NCBI GenBank assembly: GCA_000990305.1
Contig: LBPR01000001.1
Span: forward strand, 1-35,844
Length of the DNA stretch: 35,844 bases
Reading direction: 5' to 3'
DNA from: Candidatus Roizmanbacteria bacterium GW2011_GWC2_34_23
GTDB taxonomy: Bacteria; Patescibacteriota; Microgenomatia; UBA1406; GWC2-37-13
The first letter of the stretch is position 1. Every line of letters starts with the position of its first letter. This document shows, in pieces, positions 24,695 through 31,859 of the stretch. Position numbers and translations under genes: made by a program. The notes under the pieces are model-generated. The model had not been told where the DNA came from. It worked only from the letters and a program-made list of their open reading frames with translations, and ran no database searches.

Positions 24695-24706
24695 AAAAAA
24701 AATTTG

Positions 24707-24779
24707 TGCACCAGGATGGGATCGAACCATCGACCTCGTGTTTATAAGACACGCGCTCTAACCACTGAGCTACAAGTGC
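24707..24779 (-). tRNA. tRNA-Ile(UAU)
   Basis: Acceptor GCACTTG/CTGGTGC with one T-T mismatch, D arm with GCTCAGTGGTTAGAGC, anticodon stem CGTGT/ACACG with loop CTTATAA, so anticodon TAT. It reads AUA directly, unlike the usual lysidine-modified CAU tRNA. CCA not encoded. Confidence 0.88.
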
Positions 24780-24826
24780 TATTTTAACACTTAATTATAT
24801 CAAAAATTACCTATTTTCTTAAGAGG

Positions 24827-24897
24827 TGGACCTACCGAGAATTGAACTCGGATCTTGGCAATGCGAATGCCACATTCTACCGTTGAACCATAGGCCC
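24827..24897 (-). tRNA. tRNA-Ala(CGC)
   Basis: Acceptor GGGCCTA/TAGGTCC includes the G3-U70 wobble pair, the alanine identity element. Anticodon stem TGGCA/TGCCA, loop TTCGCAT, anticodon CGC. T arm CCGAG-TTCAATT-CTCGG. CCA not encoded. Confidence 0.9.
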
Positions 24898-24907
24898 CAT
24901 ATCCGTG

Positions 24908-24979
24908 TGTTCCCGGGCAGAATTGAACTGCCATCAAAGCCTTCGGAGGGCCTTATTCTATCCGTTGAAATACAGGAAC
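24908..24979 (-). tRNA. tRNA-Arg(CCG)
   Basis: Acceptor GTTCCTG/CGGGAAC, T arm GGCAG-TTCAATT-CTGCC, anticodon stem AGGCC/GGCTT with loop CTCCGAA, anticodon CCG. First gene of a four-tRNA minus-strand cluster. CCA not encoded. Confidence 0.9.
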
Positions 24980-24989
24980 ATCTTTTAAT

Positions 24990-24995
24990 ATTATA
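24990..24995 (-). promoter_or_regulatory. -10 box of the tRNA-Arg/Ala/Ile/Phe cluster
   Basis: TATAAT on the minus strand, 10 bases before tRNA-Arg. No other promoter-like box is evident between the four tRNAs, so they are probably one transcript. The -35 region is weak. Confidence 0.55.
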
Positions 24996-25046
24996 TCTAA
25001 AAATTCTATATTGTTTTGTCTATCCGCCTTTGATAAAATAACTCCA

Positions 25047-26552
25047 ATGCGAAAAATTCCAGGCACCATGATTTCTCAACATCCAGATCATGGTAGTAAG
25101 CCTTATTGGCAAAAAAGCGCCTTCATAAAAACGGGTGATGAAATAAAAGAAAGTTTTTTATCTTTTTCTGAACTGGGTACTTCTGAATATAAATGGGATT
25201 GGGAAGGGAAATACGTTGATGAATCGGTTATAGAAAAACTTCTAAGTGAACACCATGATTATTTCAAGAAAAATTCTTTAGGAAAAGAAAAGTTTTTGAC
25301 TTTTCGATTACCAAATCCTAAAGTGGAAACGGAGTTTCGCTTAGGTCGGGCTTTTATGGGAATTCTTGGAGCGGCCGGATTGGCTAAACAAATCGGATTT
25401 CACAGTCCACCTTTGTTTGAAGTTATTTTGCCGATGACTGAGTCGGCCGAAGAGATGATTGCAATTCAAGAAGCCTTTAAAGAAATCGCCTCATTAAAAC
25501 ATGCCCTTTATGATTTTGGAGAAAACAGTTTAAAACATATTGAAATAATCCCTTTATTTGAACAGGTAACAACAATTATTAAATCGAATCATCTTTTAGA
25601 AAAGTATTTAAAATTACACCAAAAAAAATTTCATTTTAAGCCTTCATATCTTCGTCCTTATCTGGCCAGATCCGATCCGGCTTTAAATTCAGGACTGGTG
25701 CCAACGGTTTTAGCTATTAAAATCGGTCTTTCCCACTACATTGAATTTGAAAAAAAACATAATATCAAACTTTATCCAATCATTGGCTCGGCCTCTCTTC
25801 CTTTCCGAGGAGGTTTGACACCTAATACAGTTGAACAATTTTGTCATGAATATCATGGCATAAGGACAACTTTGATACAAAGCGCTTTTCGTTATGATTA
25901 TCCAAAAAAATCAGTCATCAGGGCGATTAAAAAACTGGAGAAAATTCTCCCTCAAGGAAAGGCGGCCTCCATTTCAATATCTGAAGAGAAAACCTTAAAA
26001 AAATTGATTTCAGTTTTTGAAAAATATTATCGAAATATAGTCGAACAAATCGCCCCCTTAGTTAATGAGGTATCTTTTTATTTACCTAAAAGACGAGAAA
26101 GAGTCTTGCATATTGGCCTTTTTGGCTATTCCCGTGGGGTAGGGAAAGTTAAACTTCCAAGAGCGATTGGTTTTACCGGGGCATTATATTCTTTAGGAAT
26201 TCCACCGGAATTTTTAGGAACGGGCAGAGGAATAAAATATGCCATAGAGCATAATCAAATGAAATTATTGGAAAAATATTATTTAAATATAAAAGAAGAT
26301 TTAAATAGGGCAGGTCGTTTTGTTCAAAAAAAGATATTAATAGAATTATCAAAAGAATCTAAAATGTGGAAGGATATTTTAGATGATATTTTAGAAGTTG
26401 AAAAGTATTTAGGACACGAATTAAAACCAATTACTAAGGAAGAAAAAGAACATTTTGAAATCGTGGAAAAACTTCATGAAAAAATGGATTTAGGAAAAAA
26501 TTATCAAACATATCTTAATCATCTTGCTATTTTACGAAAAAGTCTGGGATAA
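25047..26552 (+). CDS. ppcA: Archaeal-type phosphoenolpyruvate carboxylase
   Basis: 501 residues, matching the short archaeal-type enzyme (about 500) and not the bacterial type (about 900). TMISQHPDHG (residues 7-16), SELGTSEYKWDWEGK, FRLGRAFMGILG, ESAEEMI and RGGLTPNTVEQF are hallmark blocks of PF14010. It carboxylates PEP with bicarbonate to oxaloacetate in the cytoplasm. I chose the ATG at 25047 (MRKIPGTM); the frame upstream runs from a TTG through the promoter. TAAAAT (25034-25039) is 7 bases before the ATG. The aminotransferase follows 10 bases after the stop, so product and next substrate are linked. Confidence 0.93.
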   Translation: MRKIPGTMISQHPDHGSKPYWQKSAFIKTGDEIKESFLSFSELGTSEYKWDWEGKYVDESVIEKLLSEHHDYFKKNSLGKEKFLTFRLPNPKVETEFRLGRAFMGILGAAGLAKQIGFHSPPLFEVILPMTESAEEMIAIQEAFKEIASLKHALYDFGENSLKHIEIIPLFEQVTTIIKSNHLLEKYLKLHQKKFHFKPSYLRPYLARSDPALNSGLVPTVLAIKIGLSHYIEFEKKHNIKLYPIIGSASLPFRGGLTPNTVEQFCHEYHGIRTTLIQSAFRYDYPKKSVIRAIKKLEKILPQGKAASISISEEKTLKKLISVFEKYYRNIVEQIAPLVNEVSFYLPKRRERVLHIGLFGYSRGVGKVKLPRAIGFTGALYSLGIPPEFLGTGRGIKYAIEHNQMKLLEKYYLNIKEDLNRAGRFVQKKILIELSKESKMWKDILDDILEVEKYLGHELKPITKEEKEHFEIVEKLHEKMDLGKNYQTYLNHLAILRKSLG

Positions 26553-26562
26553 TTAAAACATT

Positions 26563-27765
26563 ATGAAAAACACTAAAGTTTCCGATAGGCTACTGACGGT
26601 TCCTGCTTCTCCTATTCGTAAGTTAGTTCCATTCGCCGTTGAAGCAAAGAAGAAAGGAATTAAAGTTTATCATCTTAATATAGGTGATCCTGATATAAAG
26701 ACTCCAGAGGTAATGATTAATGTTTTAAAAAAATGGACAACTAATCCGATTGCTTACGGTCAGTCTCAAGGTCAACCAAAATTTCTTGAATCATTGGCAA
26801 GTTACTATAATAAATTAAGATATTCTTTTGTAAAAACTAACCATATTCAGGTGACGACCGGTGGATCTGAAGCTATTTCGATGGCACTTTTTTCAGTTTG
26901 TGCGAAAGGAGAAGAAGTGATTGCCTTTGAGCCGTATTATGCCAATTATAATTCTTATGCGGCCATAAACGGAGTTAAAATAGTTCCGGTTTTAACGAAG
27001 GGTGAGACAGGTTTTCATCTTCCATCGAGAGTTGAGATAGAAAAAAAAATTAGTAAAAAAACTAAGGCGATTTTAATATGTAATCCAAGCAATCCAACCG
27101 GCACGGTTTATACGAAAGACGAAATGGAAATGCTCGTTTCAATAAGTGTAGAAAATAATTTATTTTTGATTTCCGATGAAGTTTACCGGGAATTTGTCTA
27201 CGATGGGAAAAAATATTTTTCCATTCTTGAGTTTATGAAAAAATATCCGGATAAAATGATTTTACTTGACAGTCTTTCTAAACGTTATAGCCTTTGTGGG
27301 GCAAGATTGGGGATGATCGTCTCTCTAAATCGCGATTTGACCGATGGGGTTTTGCGGATGGCCCAAGGAAGACTATCTTCAGGATTCGTTGATCAGGCCA
27401 TGGCGGAAAAGTTAACGGAAGTCAAAGATTCTTATTTTGCATCGGTTCATAAAGAGTATCAGACCCGACGTGACGTTCTTTATAAAGGATTAAAATCAAT
27501 TAAGGGAGTTTATCTGGAAAAACCGGAGGGGGCTTTTTATACAATAGTAAAATTACCGGTCAAAGATAGTGAAGATTTTTGTCAGTGGTTACTTACGGAT
27601 TTTAGATATAAAAATGAGACGGTAATGGTGGCGCCGGCGGCCGGTTTTTATGGCACTAAAGGTAGGGGAAAAGATGAAGTGAGAATTGCTTATGTGTTGA
27701 ATATCAATGATTTAAAAAAAGCGATTGAGATATTGCGACGAGCTCTGGTAGAATATAATGGGTAA
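26563..27765 (+). CDS. Class I aminotransferase, probable aspartate aminotransferase
   Basis: 400 residues, fold-type I PLP enzyme. NIGDPDIKTP, TTGGSEAIS, CNPSNPTGT (174 is the conserved Asn), SDEVYRE (Asp205, Tyr208), and SLSKRYSLCGARLG with Lys240 as the PLP Schiff-base lysine and Arg248 as the phosphate ligand. Its position 10 bases after PEP carboxylase supports oxaloacetate as the amino acceptor, giving aspartate for protein and pyrimidine synthesis. Other 2-oxo acids are possible, since substrate range is hard to read in this family. Confidence 0.9.
   Translation: MKNTKVSDRLLTVPASPIRKLVPFAVEAKKKGIKVYHLNIGDPDIKTPEVMINVLKKWTTNPIAYGQSQGQPKFLESLASYYNKLRYSFVKTNHIQVTTGGSEAISMALFSVCAKGEEVIAFEPYYANYNSYAAINGVKIVPVLTKGETGFHLPSRVEIEKKISKKTKAILICNPSNPTGTVYTKDEMEMLVSISVENNLFLISDEVYREFVYDGKKYFSILEFMKKYPDKMILLDSLSKRYSLCGARLGMIVSLNRDLTDGVLRMAQGRLSSGFVDQAMAEKLTEVKDSYFASVHKEYQTRRDVLYKGLKSIKGVYLEKPEGAFYTIVKLPVKDSEDFCQWLLTDFRYKNETVMVAPAAGFYGTKGRGKDEVRIAYVLNINDLKKAIEILRRALVEYNG
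27754..27759 (+). promoter_or_regulatory. -10 box of tRNA-Gly
   Basis: TATAAT 11 bases before the tRNA. It lies inside the last codons of the aminotransferase gene. Confidence 0.5.
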
Positions 27766-27770
27766 TAACT

Positions 27771-27842
27771 GCGGGCGTGGTATACCGGTAATACGACTCC
27801 TTGCCAAGGAGTAAATAGAGGGTCCGATTCCCTTCGCCCGCT
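27771..27842 (+). tRNA. tRNA-Gly(GCC)
   Basis: Acceptor GCGGGCG/CGCCCGC, anticodon stem ACTCC/GGAGT with loop TTGCCAA, anticodon GCC, T arm with TCCGATT loop. Discriminator T; CCA not encoded. Confidence 0.95.
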
Positions 27843-27874
27843 CTAGAGCTTCTTGACAAGGTAAAGCTAATTAT

Positions 27875-28447
27875 TTACTTTAAATATCTCCCTATAAAAA
27901 TAGTCAGCCAAACGAAGATCAGAAGACAAAATACAGTTTCTGAAATGGCATTAAAATAATTAAAAAATAGAAATATATTTGCCGTAATAAATTCTACAAG
28001 AATTAGAATTTTTGAGAAATGGACAAAATTTTCGTCGTTGGTTAGCTTAGATAAAGTATATTGAGAAAATATCCAGGAAAAAAATGTAACAACAAAGATT
28101 GTTAAATGAATTAAGAAGAATTGATTAGTGGGAAAAAATCCCAATAAACCAAAAGATAAAATAGCTATAAGTAAAGTTAAGGCAGGCAGTGTTTTTAGGC
28201 GCAAATTATAAAATTTAAAAACGTAATAAGCAAAACTTAAATCTAAAAAACTTTTAATAAAAAATAAAAAGTTAAAAACCGATAATTGGTCGCGATTTAA
28301 AAAATAGCTAAGTTGAGAAATAGTATAGTCAGAAAAATTATAATTTTTTATTTGCACGCCCATATAAAAAGTTGAAGATAAAAAAAAGAGGATAGAAAGA
28401 ATGGCGTTATATTTAAAGATTGTTAAACGATTTTTTGATTCTTCCAT
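27875..28447 (-). CDS. DUF998-like membrane protein
   Basis: 190 residues with about six membrane segments. NYNFSDYTISQLSYF after the first helix resembles the N-Y-x-x-x-x-x-T-I-S-x-L motif of DUF998 proteins, and GLLGFFPTNQFFLIHL fits the central block. The function of the family is unknown. TATAAT (minus strand, 28454-28459) is 6 bases from the ATG and overlaps the stop codon of the NUDIX gene, so it has its own promoter although the two are only 7 bases apart. Confidence 0.65.
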   Translation of the reverse strand: MEESKNRLTIFKYNAILSILFFLSSTFYMGVQIKNYNFSDYTISQLSYFLNRDQLSVFNFLFFIKSFLDLSFAYYVFKFYNLRLKTLPALTLLIAILSFGLLGFFPTNQFFLIHLTIFVVTFFSWIFSQYTLSKLTNDENFVHFSKILILVEFITANIFLFFNYFNAISETVFCLLIFVWLTIFIGRYLK

Positions 28448-28454
28448 AGAATCA

Positions 28455-28901
28455 TTATAATCCCTGAAGAATCTTTGCGAAAGCTTCTTTATCTGAAGGA
28501 TAGGTCAAGATTTTTTTTACTTCTTCTTCGGTCACAAATTTTGCCTCGCTCATTTCCCAGTCATGATTTTTCGGATCACCGCTCAGATATTCCATTAAAA
28601 ATAAGAAGACAGTCTTTTTAAAGAGTGTCCCTTTGAGTTCAAATTCATAATGAGTTTCAATCGGTTTTCTACTTACTATTTTTGCTTTAACCCCTCCTTC
28701 TTCCTCCACTTCCCGAAGGGCGGCTGTTTCATTCGATTCGTTTTTATTAACATCGCCGACGAAGCCTTTAGGGAAAACCCAGCCTTTATGTTGGGAGTGC
28801 CGGCAGATAAGCCAAGTATAGGGATTAGGGACTAGGGAATAGGGGTTAGATATTTTTTTGTATACAATTCCTCCGGCGGAAACCTGTTGAACAACTTTCA
28901 T
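28455..28901 (-). CDS. NUDIX hydrolase
   Basis: 148 residues. The NUDIX box is complete: G-x5-E starting at GDVNKNE, then seven residues and REVEEEGGV. WVFPKGF before it is typical of the Ap4A/diphosphoinositol or MTH-like branch. The enzyme hydrolyses a nucleoside diphosphate linked to another group, with the Glu-rich helix binding the metals. Residues encoded at 28819-28849 (NPYSLVPNPYT) form an extra loop after the first beta strand and come from a TAGGGA-type repeat. Substrate not predictable. Confidence 0.92.
   Translation of the reverse strand: MKVVQQVSAGGIVYKKISNPYSLVPNPYTWLICRHSQHKGWVFPKGFVGDVNKNESNETAALREVEEEGGVKAKIVSRKPIETHYEFELKGTLFKKTVFLFLMEYLSGDPKNHDWEMSEAKFVTEEEVKKILTYPSDKEAFAKILQGL
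28819..28849. repeat. TAGGGATTAGGGA repeat in the NUDIX gene
   Basis: Four slightly varied units of the type TAGGGAnTA. In frame, encoding the loop NPYSLVPNPYT. Confidence 0.6.
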
Positions 28902-28905
28902 AATT

Positions 28906-29029
28906 TAAATAACAAATGACAAATAACAAACATCAATTGAATTTTAAATAATAAATAACAAATGTTTTAAACGTTTTAAAATTTAATATTTGTTATTCAA
29001 TTGTTATTTGAAATTTATTATTTGTTATT
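28906..29029. repeat. AT-rich repeat of the AACGTTTTAAA type, copy 2
   Basis: Many AAATAACAAAT-type units, a central palindrome TTTTAAACGTTTTAAAA and inverted units on the other side (TTATTTGTTATT). It fills the gap between the NUDIX gene and the fusion gene and supplies the last residues and stop (NNK) of the latter. Confidence 0.65.
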
Positions 29030-30568
29030 AACTCCAATTGCTTCCTTGATATTATTGTATCCATCTTTTTCCAACAACTCCTCCAACTCTAGATTGATCT
29101 GTGATATCAACTGCGGCCCCTGGAAAATCATTCCCGTTATTAATTGGATTAATGATGCGCCGAGTTTTATTTTTTCATAAGCATCCTGACCATTAAAGAC
29201 TCCGCCACAGCCGATGACGATCAAACGTGACCCATATTTTTTATAGGCAAGTTTTATCAGTTCATTTGATCTTGGCGCGCAAGGTTTGCCGGAAAAATAA
29301 CCAACCTTAAATTTTTTCACTTCCCGCCTGTCAAGTAATAGACTATTTCTGTCCTTGAAAAGATTGCCAATGATCACTCCCTTAATTATTTTATATTTAC
29401 TAATGACGTTTAACAAAGAAACAAATTCTTTGTTGGAAATAGAAATTGGCATTTTGATAAATATCGTTTTTTTTATTTTCAATCTATCAATAGATTGAAA
29501 CAATTGATTAATATTTTCAGGTTTATTAAAATCAACGGCGGTATTAATTAAATTGGGACAACTGATATTAAGTTCATAATAGCTGTTTTTCACTTTGGCT
29601 TTTTCAAATATTTTAAAAGCATTTATAGTATCTTTTATTGCTTCATTGGTATTTTTTATTAATTCGTTGTTGGACATACCAATACTTATTCCCAGCGGAA
29701 TCTTATAGTTTAGTTGGGATAGTTTTTGGGAAATTTTCTCTACTCCTAAATTCTTAAATCCTTTATTAACCATCAGAGATCGGGATTTGGGCAGTCGTCC
29801 TAATCGGGGTTTTGGATTTCCACCATATGACATATTAGTGATCGTTCCAACAGTTTGAAATCCAAAACCGAGAGAGTAGAGAACCTGAGTCAACTTTGCG
29901 TTATAATCGAAACCAGCCGCTAAGCCAATCGGGGCAATAAAATTAATTCCCGAGATTTTTTGTTTTATTTTTAATGATTGATAGTTCAATTTCCAATTAA
30001 AATAATTTTTGATAAAAGTTTTTCCTATTAATTCTCCCCGGGAAACCATCAAGTTATGAATAAATTCCGGATCAAGTAAAAATAAAAGAGGCTTCATTAT
30101 TTTTTGATAAACAAAAGCAATAATATTTAGACGAAGAGAAAACCTTTCTTTATAAAAAATCCTGGAGACAAGAAAAAAAATTGCAAAACTAATAATTGCA
30201 GATAAAGTACAGTAAAGACAGATACTTTTCAAAATTACTAATTGAACGTACATAAAATATAAAGAAAAAATCGCCCCGATCATAGATTGGAGAATGAGCC
30301 AATAGGCGGATATCTTTTTTCTGTAAACGGCCAGTAAAATTATTGCGGTCAAAAGCAATAGATATTGAACGACACCAAATACGGCCAACGGAACACCAAA
30401 CATGACCGAATATGAACTTCTTAAAACCTTGCCACAGTCTGAGGCGATCGGAAGTAGTCGGTTAATCGTGCAGGGGGGGATTACTTGCTGATAATGTTCA
30501 AATGTCAAATAGGCGGCATCGGCAATTCCAGACAGCGCTAATAAAGCCAGCAGAAAAAACTTTTTCAT
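29018..30568 (-). CDS. VKOR-dihydroorotate dehydrogenase fusion
   Basis: 516 residues with two domains. Residues 1-135 are a VKOR-type membrane bundle: an N-terminal helix, Cys33 and Cys45, SSYSVMFGVPLAVFG, and the active-site pair Cys117-x-x-Cys120 (ICLYC). Residues 160-505 are a dihydroorotate dehydrogenase, which oxidises dihydroorotate to orotate with FMN: LDPEFIHNL, GLAAGFDYNAKL, GFGFQTVGTIT, NPKPRLGRLP (all class 2-like), SCPN with Cys337 as the base, and IGCGGV for FMN phosphate. Class 2 enzymes use Ser here; Cys is the class 1 base. TATAAT is 7 bases upstream of the ATG, so it has its own promoter although it follows the B12-type genes closely. The fusion would tie pyrimidine synthesis to the quinone and disulfide systems at the membrane. 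Confidence 0.88.
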   Translation of the reverse strand: MKKFFLLALLALSGIADAAYLTFEHYQQVIPPCTINRLLPIASDCGKVLRSSYSVMFGVPLAVFGVVQYLLLLTAIILLAVYRKKISAYWLILQSMIGAIFSLYFMYVQLVILKSICLYCTLSAIISFAIFFLVSRIFYKERFSLRLNIIAFVYQKIMKPLLFLLDPEFIHNLMVSRGELIGKTFIKNYFNWKLNYQSLKIKQKISGINFIAPIGLAAGFDYNAKLTQVLYSLGFGFQTVGTITNMSYGGNPKPRLGRLPKSRSLMVNKGFKNLGVEKISQKLSQLNYKIPLGISIGMSNNELIKNTNEAIKDTINAFKIFEKAKVKNSYYELNISCPNLINTAVDFNKPENINQLFQSIDRLKIKKTIFIKMPISISNKEFVSLLNVISKYKIIKGVIIGNLFKDRNSLLLDRREVKKFKVGYFSGKPCAPRSNELIKLAYKKYGSRLIVIGCGGVFNGQDAYEKIKLGASLIQLITGMIFQGPQLISQINLELEELLEKDGYNNIKEAIGVNNK

Positions 30569-30571
30569 TGA

Positions 30572-31858
30572 CTACATTATACCTTTATGGATTATCAGAG
30601 ACAAGAGACCTAACCCAAAAAATATAATTGTTTGAATAGGGAATTTTTTATTTGTTTTGGTCGTTTTTATTCCCAAGATTTGGCCGGGTGTGGGGGTTGG
30701 ATACGGTAGAGACGCAAAATTTTGCGTCTCTACATCGGTCGGAGCAGGTGTTAATGTAGGGATTGGAGTTGAAGTTGGTGTTGGAGTTGAAGTTGGTGTT
30801 GAGGCTTGCCCCGCGGAGTCTTGACGAAGTGGGGTTGGTGTTGGAGTATTGGTCGGTGTCATTGTTGGTGTGACAGATAAGGTCGAGGTTGGAGTAAGAG
30901 TTGCTGGATCGAAAATTTTCAGGATCCAGCTTTTTCCGGAGAGACTGATGATAGCTTGAGCAGTCGTCGTCGAATTTGAAATTAACATATTTAATCCATA
31001 ATCAAAAGCTAAGAACCCTCCGTCGCTTGGCGACTGTTGTGAAATAAGCCAATTTTTAGTCTGTGCCGATACCGTTGAATCATTCATATCAAGAACATTA
31101 AAAGCCATCAAAACCCAACCAGTCGTATCAGAATCACTTGATCCATAGTAACCGTAACCGCCATCACCGTTTTGATTTACCAAGAGATAATTTTTAGCAC
31201 GGGCGATTGCATCATCAAGAATAGGATTCGTCAATCCGTTGTTTTTGGCGGCAACGAGAGACTGGATGGCTGCTCCGGTCATATCAGAGGAGGTAGAATA
31301 CCAGGCGCATTCGGGAGCCGAATAACCAAACCCTCCGTCAACTGGATCCTGTTTGGCAATAAGAAAATTCAAAACATCCTGTTTTATTTGTGTAGATGAA
31401 GTGGAACCGGCAGCAATTTCGGCCAGCAATCCGAAAATATCGTCGTTTAAAGAGCAACTATCTCCGATCTGACCGTTTTCAAAAAAACTTTCAAGACGGG
31501 TGACATAATTTATTCCTTCATAATTTGTTGGATCGCCACCCGTCGCAACAATTGCCAATATTCTTGTCTCCCAGTCGGTCGCCGCTGACGGTTCAGTTGG
31601 GACATTAGTGATCATAAAATCTTGTAAAGAAATAGATGGGTTTTTGACGGTTGAAATATCAACACCGTTGGCGGCAAAGGCAATGGCTGACCATTGTGAC
31701 GGAGCCGAAAATCCATTGGTTATCCTACCTGTAGAATCTTGTTGTGATTTTAAATAATTTAAAGCATTATCAACAACGACGTCTGCCGAAACAATTCTAA
31801 CAACAGTTACAAAAAATAAAATAAACAATAATAAAATTAAAAATTTAAAGTTTTTCAT
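30572..31858 (-). CDS. Surface-anchored alpha/alpha-barrel protein, transcobalamin-like
   Basis: 428 residues. Signal peptide (1-25, ending VSADVV), then repeats of the prenyltransferase/squalene-oxidase or transcobalamin type: ALNYLKSQQDSTGRI (about 32), FLIAKQDPVDGGFGY (about 165), YLLVNQNGDGGYGY (about 226) and WLISQQSPSDGGFLAF (about 268). A Pro/Thr-rich stalk of about 80 residues and a C-terminal membrane helix (IIFFGLGLLSLII) follow. Part of the stalk comes from palindromic repeats. It starts 1 base after the stop of the DUF4430 gene, downstream of a cobalamin riboswitch. I infer the barrel half of a B12-binding pair; a cyclase role is unlikely because the protein is exported and lacks a DXDD motif. 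Confidence 0.82.
   Translation of the reverse strand: MKNFKFLILLLFILFFVTVVRIVSADVVVDNALNYLKSQQDSTGRITNGFSAPSQWSAIAFAANGVDISTVKNPSISLQDFMITNVPTEPSAATDWETRILAIVATGGDPTNYEGINYVTRLESFFENGQIGDSCSLNDDIFGLLAEIAAGSTSSTQIKQDVLNFLIAKQDPVDGGFGYSAPECAWYSTSSDMTGAAIQSLVAAKNNGLTNPILDDAIARAKNYLLVNQNGDGGYGYYGSSDSDTTGWVLMAFNVLDMNDSTVSAQTKNWLISQQSPSDGGFLAFDYGLNMLISNSTTTAQAIISLSGKSWILKIFDPATLTPTSTLSVTPTMTPTNTPTPTPLRQDSAGQASTPTSTPTPTSTPIPTLTPAPTDVETQNFASLPYPTPTPGQILGIKTTKTNKKFPIQTIIFFGLGLLSLIIHKGIM
30706..30733. repeat. GTAGAGAC-family palindrome, copy 5 (in coding sequence)
   Basis: Perfect 28-bp palindrome, GTAGAGACGCAAAA plus its reverse complement. In frame in the stalk of the transcobalamin-like protein, encoding VETQNFASL. 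Confidence 0.9.
30804..30834. repeat. GC-rich repeat in the stalk of the transcobalamin-like gene
   Basis: GCTTGCCCCGCGGAGTCTTG followed by ACGAAGTGGGG, with CCCC/GGGG ends. Much richer in G+C than its surroundings. In frame, encoding LRQDSAGQAS between Pro/Thr runs. Confidence 0.6.
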
Positions 31859-31859
31859 A

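Noticed and set aside
24622-24979. Integration (att) site at the tRNA cluster
   Set aside because: No integrase gene and no direct repeat of a tRNA 3' end was seen nearby.
24504-25041. Short open frames across the four-tRNA cluster
   Set aside because: They are read backwards through tRNA genes and have no family resemblance.
30572-31858. Squalene-hopene cyclase or prenyltransferase enzyme
   Set aside because: The alpha/alpha repeats match in general, but the protein is exported and membrane-anchored, lacks DXDD, and is paired with DUF4430 behind a B12 riboswitch.
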